A stretch of DNA of 5,932 nucleotides from Hydrogenophilales bacterium RIFOXYD1_FULL_62_11. GTDB lineage: Bacteria; Pseudomonadota; Gammaproteobacteria; Burkholderiales; Thiobacillaceae. Positions 1 through 4,262 of the stretch are shown piece after piece. Each line of letters starts with the position of its first letter. Positions within the stretch are counted from its first letter, which is position 1. Both the position numbers and the translations under genes were made by a program. The DNA is taken from contig MGZO01000127.1 of NCBI GenBank assembly GCA_001802655.1, positions 6,048 through 11,979 of the forward strand, given 5' to 3'. Below the pieces are notes generated by a model. That model was given only the letters and a program-made list of their open reading frames with translations, ran no database searches and was not told where the DNA came from.

Positions 1-1056
1 CAACATGCACGCTTCCAGCTGCCCGCGTTTCCCACCACCACCATCGGCTCGTTCCCGCAGACCGTGAACATTCGCAGCGCGCGCGCCCGCTTCAAGCTGG
101 GTGACCTCATCGAGGCGGACTACACCGCCGCGATGCAGCAGGCGATTCGCCACGCGGTCGAAACCCAGGACGCGCTGGGCATCGACGTGCTGGTGCATGG
201 CGAAGCCGAGCGCAACGACATGGTCGAATACTTTGGCGAGCAGCTGGCCGGGTTTGCGTTTTCGCAACACGGCTGGGTGCAGAGCTACGGCAGCCGCTGC
301 GTCAAGCCGCCGATCATTTATGGCGACGTCTCGCGACCGCACGCGATGACGGTGAGCTGGACGCGCTACGCGCAATCGCTGACCATCAAGCCGATGAAAG
401 GCATGCTGACCGGACCGGTCACCCTCCTGCAGTGGTCGTTCGTGCGTGACGACCAGCCGCGCGAAACGACCGCGCTGCAGATCGCGCTGGCGATCCGCGA
501 CGAAGCGGTCGATCTCGAAACCGCCGGCATCGGCATCATCCAGATCGACGAACCGGCCTACCGCGAAGGGCTGCCGCTGCGGCAGGCCGACTGGGGGCAT
601 TATCTCGACTGGGCGAGCCGCGCGTTCCGTATCAGCGCCAGCGGTGTGGGAGACGCCACGCAGATTCACACCCACATGTGCTATTCGGAATTCAACGACA
701 TCCTGCCCGCCATCGCGGCAATGGACGCCGACGTCATCACCATCGAGACCAGCCGCTCGGACATGGAACTGCTGCGCGGCTTTGGCGACTTCAATTACCC
801 CAACGAAATCGGCCCTGGCGTGTACGACATTCACAGCCCGCGCGTGCCCGACACCGCAGCCATGACGCGGCTGCTGGAAAAGGCGGCGCAGGTGATCGAC
901 CCGGACAAGCTGTGGGTCAACCCCGACTGCGGCCTGAAGACGCGCGGCTGGCCGGAAACGAAGGCCGCGCTGGCCAATATGGTGGCGGCGGCGCGCAACT
1001 TGCGGCAGCAACAGGAGGGGGGCAGGGAGCGTGTCGAGCAGGAAACCGCTGCCTGA
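1..1056 (+). CDS. metE: Cobalamin-independent methionine synthase, C-terminal half (5' end outside window)
   Basis: This enzyme transfers a methyl group from 5-methyltetrahydropteroyl-polyglutamate to homocysteine, the last step of methionine synthesis, in the cytosol. The frame is open from base 1 and encodes 351 residues, roughly the C-terminal half of a protein usually near 750 residues. It opens with the conserved PTTTIGSFPQT segment that begins the catalytic barrel, so the GTG at 64 lies inside the protein and is not the start. Other family blocks are VHGEAERNDMVEYF, GWVQSYGSRCVKPP, KGMLTGPVT, IIQIDEPA and ETSRSDMELL. The zinc ligands expected from E. coli MetE are all present: His (673-675), Cys (679-681), Glu (745-747) and Cys in NPDCGLKTRGW (928-930). 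A tail of about 17 residues (QQEGGRERVEQETAA region) extends past the usual end. E. coli Cys645 is Ser here (685-687). No link to nitrate metabolism is evident; it is simply the upstream neighbour, 581 bp before nasT. Confidence 0.97.
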   Translation, partial: QHARFQLPAFPTTTIGSFPQTVNIRSARARFKLGDLIEADYTAAMQQAIRHAVETQDALGIDVLVHGEAERNDMVEYFGEQLAGFAFSQHGWVQSYGSRCVKPPIIYGDVSRPHAMTVSWTRYAQSLTIKPMKGMLTGPVTLLQWSFVRDDQPRETTALQIALAIRDEAVDLETAGIGIIQIDEPAYREGLPLRQADWGHYLDWASRAFRISASGVGDATQIHTHMCYSEFNDILPAIAAMDADVITIETSRSDMELLRGFGDFNYPNEIGPGVYDIHSPRVPDTAAMTRLLEKAAQVIDPDKLWVNPDCGLKTRGWPETKAALANMVAAARNLRQQQEGGRERVEQETAA

Positions 1057-1183
1057 ACGGCAACGGAGAAACCGGGTTACCCACCTCTTTAGGAATCGAG
1101 GCGGGGGCTAGTCCGGCGAAGCCCTGACGGATCATGGTTCATGAAACTGTCGGTCTACCGCATCCGACATCGCGGCTCCGAAT

Positions 1184-1280
1184 CCCCCTCGCCCTATGAA
1201 CCGTCTCCCTCGGGCGGAGGGGATGAAACGGGGGTGGGCAGAGTTTATCTGCCGTCCCTTGCCCGGGTTGAAACCCGGGC
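1184..1280. repeat. Cluster of three adjacent inverted repeats
   Basis: Three palindromes lie nearly head to tail. First, CCCCTCGCCC (1185-1194) pairs with GGGCGGAGGGG (1212-1222), with one bulged G. Second, GGCAGA (1237-1242) pairs with TCTGCC (1248-1253) around GTTTA. Third, GCCCGGGTT (1261-1269) pairs perfectly with AACCCGGGC (1272-1280). None is followed by a clear T-tract, so they look more like REP-type extragenic palindromes than a terminator. Whether the element is repeated elsewhere in the genome cannot be told from this window. Confidence 0.6.
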
Positions 1281-1296
1281 GTTCACGCACATCCTT

Positions 1297-1318
1297 GATC
1301 CTTGTAGTCGGATCTTTT
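1297..1318 (+). terminator. Weak possible intrinsic terminator
   Basis: GATCC (1297-1301) pairs with GGATC (1310-1314) around an 8-base loop and is followed by four T residues. The stem is only 5 bp, so this is a weak candidate. It could end read-through from metE about 240 bp upstream, or just be part of the repeat cluster, since its loop and 3' arm share a 12-base word with the next palindrome. Confidence 0.25.
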
Positions 1319-1331
1319 CAAAAACCTACCT

Positions 1332-1380
1332 GCTTGCAGCGGCACAGGCTATACAACTTTCGTTGTAGCCGGATGCAAGC
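1332..1380. repeat. Two-tier long hairpin, REP-like
   Basis: GCTTGCA (1332-1338) pairs with TGCAAGC (1374-1380), and inside it GGCTA-TA-CAAC (1347-1357) pairs with GTTGTAGCC (1362-1370) around a TTTC loop, with a two-base bulge. The 3' side contains TTGTAGCCGGAT (1363-1374), which repeats with one mismatch at 1302-1313. The GTAGCCGGAT word resembles the core of proteobacterial REP sequences, which suggests a remnant of such an element. Confidence 0.55.
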
Positions 1381-1430
1381 TGTTCATCAGTCTCGCTTGT
1401 GCCCTGTTTTGTTCCCGGCAGGTGTCCGGT

Positions 1431-1447
1431 TGCACCAAAGTGACTCT
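1431..1447 (+). promoter_or_regulatory. Possible NtrC-binding site upstream of nasT
   Basis: The left half TGCACCA (1431-1437) matches the NtrC consensus TGCACCANNNTGGTGCA exactly, but the right half (TGACTCT) matches only its first two bases. Its centre lies about 99 bp upstream of the predicted sigma54 start, a normal distance for an enhancer. Support is partial. Confidence 0.35.
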
Positions 1448-1480
1448 CTTTACGGTGTCGTGGTTAACTGGGGTTGATGT

Positions 1481-1493
1481 TAAGCAATTGATC
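1481..1493 (-). promoter_or_regulatory. IHF-like site between enhancer and nasT promoter
   Basis: TAAGCAATTGATC matches the IHF consensus in reverse orientation (YAANNNNTTGATW) at all but the last position. It sits near -51 relative to the predicted start, where IHF commonly bends DNA to bring an activator to sigma54 polymerase. Confidence 0.4.
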
Positions 1494-1511
1494 CTCAAGG
1501 GGTAAGTTGTT

Positions 1512-1527
1512 TGGCACGCTGCGTGCT
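1512..1527 (+). promoter_or_regulatory. Sigma54 (-24/-12) promoter of nasT
   Basis: The sequence TGGCACG-CTGC-GTGCT has the -24 GG at 1513-1514 and the -12 GC at 1525-1526, with exactly the spacing of the consensus TGGCACGNNNNTTGCW. The only departure in the core is G for the first T of TTGC. The predicted start is near 1538, giving a leader of about 100 nt before the nasT ATG. It indicates control by nitrogen limitation through an NtrC-type activator. Confidence 0.75.
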
Positions 1528-1537
1528 TTAAAATAAC

Positions 1538-1637
1538 CGAGCACACTAACCGCGAGGCCAGTTTGCTCAGGCAGTCTCCTCCGACTCGCGGCCTCTTCGG
1601 AGGCCGTCTTTTTTTACGGCGGAAATATGGACCAAAC
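1538..1637 (+). promoter_or_regulatory. nasT 5' leader, attenuator-like
   Basis: The predicted transcript begins near 1538 and meets a strong terminator at 1589-1615 before the gene. Two alternative pairings would break it: CCGCGAG (1550-1556) with CTCGCGG (1585-1591), a perfect 7-bp stem that takes the first three bases of the terminator stem, and GAGGCC (1554-1559) with GGCCTC (1590-1595), which takes nearly all of its 5' arm. This is the layout of an attenuator. I could not find the paired ANNGNN hexaloops expected for an ANTAR protein target, so the ligand or protein is unknown. A terminated product would be a small RNA of about 78 nt. Confidence 0.5.
1589..1615 (+). terminator. Strong intrinsic terminator inside the nasT leader
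   Basis: CGGCCTC (1589-1595) pairs perfectly with GAGGCCG (1600-1606) around the stable tetraloop TTCG, followed by TC and seven T residues (1609-1615). It lies 23 bp before the nasT ATG and downstream of the nasT sigma54 promoter, so it should reduce nasT expression unless overridden. Confidence 0.85.
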
Positions 1638-2204
1638 ATGCGTGTACTGATAGTTGAAAACCAGCCCGACCGGCTGGCGATGCTGGTTCCCGCGCTCGAA
1701 GCGGCAGGTTGCGTGGTGATGGCCACGCTCAATTCCGCGCGCAGTCTGGATTTGCAGATCCAGGCGCTGCGCCCGGACGTGGTGATCATTGCGCAGGACT
1801 CGCCCGACCGTGACACGCTGGAACACATCTGCGTGGTGAACCAGGACTGCCCGCGTCCGATCGTGATGTTCACCGACGACGGCAGCACCGAATCGATTCG
1901 CGCGGCAACGCAGGCAGGGGTCACGTCCTATGTGGTGGACGGCCTTGATCCGGCGCGGCTGCGGCCGATTCTGGATGTGGCGGTGTCGCGTTTCGAGGCG
2001 CACCAGGCGCTGCACGACCAGCTCGAGCAAACCCGGCTCGAACTCAGCGATCGCAAGTTGATCGATCAGGCCAAGGCGCATCTGATCAAGCAGACCGGCG
2101 CAACCGAATCCGAGGCGTATCGCGAGATGCGCAAGACCGCGATGGATCGCGGCATGAAGCTGGCAGACGTTGCGCGGCTGGTTTTGCAAAGGCCACTTGC
2201 CTGA
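1638..2204 (+). CDS. nasT: NasT-type ANTAR antiterminator (nitrate-responsive)
   Basis: This 188-residue protein has a receiver-like domain (about 1-118), a short coiled linker (119-136) and a C-terminal ANTAR RNA-binding domain (about 129-185; LSDRKLIDQAKAHL and EAYREMRKTAMDRGMKLADVA match the family). NasT proteins bind two-hairpin leader RNAs and prevent termination of nitrate-assimilation genes; in the known systems NasS holds them inactive until nitrate is present. The receiver is degenerate: the phosphoacceptor position before the SP motif is Ala52 (gcg at 1791-1793) with Asp54 two residues later, the acidic pair is Glu7-Asn8, and the usual beta5 Lys is Asp101 in YVVDGL. This fits control by protein contact and not by phosphorylation. 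The ATG at 1638 is chosen because it starts exactly at beta1 (MRVLIVEN), lies after the leader terminator, and has GGA at 1629-1631; the frame is open further upstream but through the terminator. The likely target is the nrtA leader 140 bp downstream of its stop. Confidence 0.93.
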   Translation: MRVLIVENQPDRLAMLVPALEAAGCVVMATLNSARSLDLQIQALRPDVVIIAQDSPDRDTLEHICVVNQDCPRPIVMFTDDGSTESIRAATQAGVTSYVVDGLDPARLRPILDVAVSRFEAHQALHDQLEQTRLELSDRKLIDQAKAHLIKQTGATESEAYREMRKTAMDRGMKLADVARLVLQRPLA

Positions 2205-2212
2205 ATGGTGCA
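2196..2212 (+). promoter_or_regulatory. Distal NtrC-like half site, upstream of nrtA
   Basis: The right half TGGTGCA (2206-2212) matches the NtrC consensus perfectly, while the left half is poor. The site overlaps the nasT stop codon. Its centre (2204) is 31 bp upstream of the proximal site and about 141 bp upstream of the predicted start. Confidence 0.4.
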
Positions 2213-2226
2213 TGCCTGAGTCAAGC

Positions 2227-2243
2227 AGCACTGAATGGGTGCA
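2227..2243 (+). promoter_or_regulatory. Proximal NtrC-binding site of the nrtA operon
   Basis: The 17-bp sequence AGCACTGAATGGGTGCA keeps GCAC on the left and GGTGCA on the right at the exact consensus spacing (TGCACCANNNTGGTGCA). It is centred near -110 from the predicted sigma54 start. With the distal copy this gives tandem sites close to -110 and -141, very like the paired NtrC enhancers of E. coli glnAp2. Confidence 0.6.
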
Positions 2244-2293
2244 CAAGCTGGCTCGCCGGACAGGCAGAATCAAGCTGGAAGCACATAAATCCC

Positions 2294-2306
2294 AATCAAT
2301 ACAATG
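2294..2306 (+). promoter_or_regulatory. IHF-like site upstream of nrtA promoter
   Basis: AATCAATACAATG matches the IHF consensus WATCAANNNNTTR with one mismatch and lies in a locally A/T-rich stretch between the NtrC-like sites and the sigma54 promoter, near -45. It is a plausible but unproven bending site. Confidence 0.35.
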
Positions 2307-2318
2307 ATCTGACAAGCC

Positions 2319-2334
2319 TGGCACAGCCATTGCT
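2319..2334 (+). promoter_or_regulatory. Sigma54 (-24/-12) promoter of the nrt operon
   Basis: TGGCACAGCCATTGCT has GG at 2320-2321 and TTGC at 2330-2333 with exact -24/-12 spacing and matches the consensus at all but the G after TGGCAC. The predicted start is about 2345, which is precisely where the first leader hairpin begins. Confidence 0.85.
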
Positions 2335-2343
2335 AAACCTGAA

Positions 2344-2437
2344 CTGAACAGCCGCAACGGCGTGGCTTTCAGGATCAACAAGCAAACTTGATATCAACGG
2401 ACAAAGGCGTCCGCCCGCATCGGGCGACGCCTTTTTT
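2344..2437 (+). promoter_or_regulatory. ANTAR (NasT) target leader RNA with antiterminator
   Basis: The leader contains the two-hairpin motif known for ANTAR proteins, in which both hexaloops carry A at position 1 and G at position 4. P1 is AGCCGC[AACGGC]GTGGCT (2350-2367, one G-U pair), extended after a bulged C (2349) by CTGAA (2344-2348) with TTCAG (2368-2372). P2 is CGGAC[AAAGGC]GTCCG (2398-2413). A 25-nt linker lies between; it can form a weak ATCAA/TTGAT stem (2374-2378 with 2388-2392). P2 uses bases 2406-2413 that also form the 5' arm of the terminator, so the two structures exclude each other. NasT binding should therefore stabilise P2 and let polymerase into nrtA when nitrate is available. 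Confidence 0.9.
2403..2437 (+). terminator. Intrinsic terminator controlled by the ANTAR leader
   Basis: GGCGT (2406-2410) pairs with ACGCC (2427-2431), and CGCCCG (2412-2417) pairs with CGGGCG (2421-2426) around a CAT loop, with C2411 bulged. Three A residues before the stem face a run of six T residues (2432-2437). It stands only 14 bp before the nrtA start codon, so it acts as an attenuator for the operon and not as the end of nasT transcription alone. Confidence 0.92.
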
Positions 2438-2451
2438 ATTTGGAGAACACT

Positions 2452-3738
2452 GTGAGCGACACCAAGAAAATCGTGCTGGTCAACGAACCGGTTGTGCAGG
2501 ACACGAGCAAGCGGGATTTCATGAAAAAAACGGTTGGCCTGTCCGCAGCGGCTGCGCTGATGACGCTGGTTTCGCCGGGCGTGCGCCAGGGCGCCTGGGC
2601 AGCGGGTTCCGACGCGCCGGAAAAACCCAATCTGAGTATCGGCTTCATTCCGCTGACCGACTGCGCGTCAGTGGTGATGGCTTCGGTCAAGGGCTTCGAC
2701 AAGAAGTATGGCCTCACCATCACGCCGTCGAAAGAGGCCTCGTGGGCAGCGGTGCGCGACAAGCTGGTAAGCGGCGAGCTCGACGCCGCGCATGTGCTGT
2801 ATGGCCTGATCTATGGCGTGCAGCTCGGCATCGGCGGACCGAAGAAGGACATGGCGGTACTCGCCAACCTGAACCATAACGGCCAGGCGATCACCCTGTC
2901 CAATCAGCTCAAGGCCAAGGGCGTGACCGACGGCGCATCGCTCGCCAAGCTGATCAAGGCCGAGCCCAAGGAATACACCTTCGCCCAGACTTTCCCCACC
3001 GGCACCCACGCGATGTGGCTGTATTACTGGCTGGCGGCCTACGGCGTGAATCCCTTTACCCAGGCCAAGGTCATTACCGTGCCGCCGCCGCAGATGGTGG
3101 CGAACATGCGCGTCGACAACATGGACGGCTTCTGCGTCGGCGAACCGTGGGGCGCACGCGCGATTCGCGACAACATCGGCTTCACCGCCGTCACCACGCA
3201 GGAAATCTGGAAGGATCATCCGGAAAAGGTGCTCGGCACCACTGCCGCGTTTGTCGAGCAGTACCCGAACACGGCGCGCGCCATGGTGGCGGCGATTCTC
3301 GACGCGTCGAAATACATCGACACCATGAGCAACCGTTCCGAAGTCGCCAAGGTGATTTCGGCCAAGTCCTACGTCAACACCGACTTCGACTCGATTGAAG
3401 ACCGCATGCTCGGCCAGTACGACAACGGCATCGGCAAGAAATGGAAAGACCCCAACTACATGAAGTTCTACAACAACGGCATGGTCGGTTTCCCCTACCT
3501 GTCGGACGGCATGTGGTTCCTCACCCAGCACAAGCGCTGGGGCCTGCTGAAGGATCACCCCGACTATCTGGCCGTGGCGAAGAAGGTCAACCGCATCGAC
3601 ATCTACAAACAGGCCGCCGCGATGACCAAGACCCCGCTGCCGAAATCAGACATGCGCACCAGCAAGCTGATCGACGGCGTGGTGTGGGACGGCAAGAACC
3701 CGAAGGCGTATGCCGACGGCTTCAAAATTAAAGCCTGA
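2452..3738 (+). CDS. nrtA: Nitrate/nitrite ABC transporter substrate-binding protein
   Basis: This is the periplasmic nitrate receptor that feeds the NrtB/NrtC importer, of the NrtA/CmpA/NasF family. With the GTG start it has 428 residues, close to the family length. GTG 2452 is chosen because GGAG (2442-2445) lies 6 nt upstream; the in-frame TTG at 2440 overlaps the terminator T-tract and lacks a site. The N-terminus has a twin-arginine-like motif S-K-R-D-F-M-K (19-25) with Lys for the first Arg, a hydrophobic core (SAAAALMTLV) and a likely cut after AWA (about residue 50). An internal ATG at 2521 would give a plain Sec-like signal, so the export route is uncertain. Family blocks include GFIPLTDCASVVMA near the mature N-terminus, TFPTGTHAMWLYYWLAAYGVNP, VPPPQMVANMR and DGFCVGEPWG. 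The signal peptide argues that this is the transporter protein and not the related cytosolic sensor NasS. The globin gene follows after 41 bp. Confidence 0.93.
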   Translation: MSDTKKIVLVNEPVVQDTSKRDFMKKTVGLSAAAALMTLVSPGVRQGAWAAGSDAPEKPNLSIGFIPLTDCASVVMASVKGFDKKYGLTITPSKEASWAAVRDKLVSGELDAAHVLYGLIYGVQLGIGGPKKDMAVLANLNHNGQAITLSNQLKAKGVTDGASLAKLIKAEPKEYTFAQTFPTGTHAMWLYYWLAAYGVNPFTQAKVITVPPPQMVANMRVDNMDGFCVGEPWGARAIRDNIGFTAVTTQEIWKDHPEKVLGTTAAFVEQYPNTARAMVAAILDASKYIDTMSNRSEVAKVISAKSYVNTDFDSIEDRMLGQYDNGIGKKWKDPNYMKFYNNGMVGFPYLSDGMWFLTQHKRWGLLKDHPDYLAVAKKVNRIDIYKQAAAMTKTPLPKSDMRTSKLIDGVVWDGKNPKAYADGFKIKA

Positions 3739-3779
3739 CCAAGATCAAGGCCCCAATCAATTCAAGCCAAGGAGAGGCC

Positions 3780-4193
3780 ATGACACCCGAAAAAATCATG
3801 CTGGTACGCAGCAGCTGGCAACAGGTTCTCCCGATCAAGGAGACAGCGGCGCAGTTGTTCTATGACCAGCTGTTCGAACTCGATCCCTCGCTGCGCAGCA
3901 TGTTCAAGGGCGACATGGTCGAGCAGGGCCGCAAGCTGATGACGATCATCAATACCGCCGTCAACAGCCTGGATGATCTCAGCCCGATTCTGGGCGCGGT
4001 CGAGGAGATGGGGCGTCGCCATGTCGGTTATGGCGTAACGGAAGCGCATTACGACACGGTGGGCAGCGCGCTGATCTGGACCCTGGACAAGGGTCTGGGC
4101 GAGCAGTTCACCCCGGCGGTCAGGGATGCCTGGGTGGAAACCTACACCACGCTGGCATCCGCCATGAAACAGGCGGCTTACGCCCCGGCGTAA
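3780..4193 (+). CDS. Single-domain globin in nitrate transport operon
   Basis: This 137-residue protein is a bacterial haemoglobin of the Vitreoscilla/flavohaemoglobin globin type, with no FAD or NAD reductase domain. By alignment with Vitreoscilla Hb the haem-binding features are Phe42 at CD1 (RSMFKGD), Gln49 at E7 (VEQGRKL), Tyr28 at B10 and the proximal His81 at F8 (RRHVGYGV), followed by EAHY with Tyr91. The Glu that pairs with the proximal His in flavohaemoglobins (four residues before a conserved Tyr near the end) appears to be Lys130. The start is supported by AAGGAG at 3769-3774. It sits between nrtA and nrtB on the same strand, so it is co-transcribed under the same switch. A single-domain globin (Bjgb) is encoded with assimilatory nitrate genes in Bradyrhizobium and is tied to nitric oxide detoxification; the same role here is an inference. 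An oxygen or nitrite-related role is possible. Confidence 0.88.
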   Translation: MTPEKIMLVRSSWQQVLPIKETAAQLFYDQLFELDPSLRSMFKGDMVEQGRKLMTIINTAVNSLDDLSPILGAVEEMGRRHVGYGVTEAHYDTVGSALIWTLDKGLGEQFTPAVRDAWVETYTTLASAMKQAAYAPA

Positions 4194-4198
4194 ACACC

Positions 4199-4233
4199 CG
4201 GTTGCCTGAACGGTCGATACGGGCAGGCAACCG
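4199..4233 (+). repeat. Perfect 10-bp inverted repeat between globin and nrtB
   Basis: CGGTTGCCTG (4199-4208) pairs perfectly with CAGGCAACCG (4224-4233) around a 15-base loop. No T-tract follows, so it is not an intrinsic terminator. It starts 6 bp after the globin stop, where a stem could protect the upstream nrtA-globin message from 3' decay and give more binding protein than permease. Confidence 0.7.
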
Positions 4234-4262
4234 AAGACGTCGTCAATACTCAGGAGTGCGAT

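Larger units (their letters stand above)
1057..1510. other. Non-coding spacer with clustered inverted repeats
   Basis: No credible gene is seen between metE and the nasT promoter. Short open frames here lack a good ribosome binding site and have low-complexity, shadow-like translations. There is a loose stem just after metE (GGGCT 1105-1109 with AGCCC 1120-1124) without a T-tract, so metE has no clear intrinsic terminator close to its stop. From 1184 to 1380 at least five inverted repeats follow each other (listed separately). From about 1430 onward the DNA becomes the upstream control region of nasT. Confidence 0.7.

Noticed and set aside
64..66. metE start at GTG 64
   Set aside because: Conserved MetE sequence (PTTTIGSFPQT) continues in frame upstream to base 1, so this codon is internal.
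1057..1140. Cobalamin riboswitch or other known metabolite switch near metE
   Set aside because: Such an element would precede metE, outside the window; the downstream GGGCT/AGCCC stem shows no B12-box or other known switch core.
1141..1477. Two overlapping open frames of 75 and 93 codons in the metE-nasT spacer
   Set aside because: No ribosome binding site worth the name, translations without recognisable domains, and they run through a series of palindromes; best read as non-coding.
1573..1586. Small AGTC/GACT hairpin with a six-base loop in the nasT leader as an ANTAR hairpin
   Set aside because: The loop TCCTCC lacks A at position 1 and G at position 4, and the stem is only 4 bp.
1563..1637. 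Upstream extension of nasT to a TTG at 1563
   Set aside because: It would run through the leader terminator and add residues before beta1 of the receiver; the ATG at 1638 fits the domain start exactly.
2440..2451. nrtA start at TTG 2440
   Set aside because: It abuts the terminator T-tract and has no ribosome binding site, whereas GTG 2452 has GGAG at the right distance.
2668..3558. Long open frame on the minus strand opposite nrtA
   Set aside because: It is the antisense shadow of a GC-rich coding gene, rich in His/Arg/Val, with no recognisable domain. The same applies to the minus-strand frames opposite nasT, nrtB and the ATPase gene.
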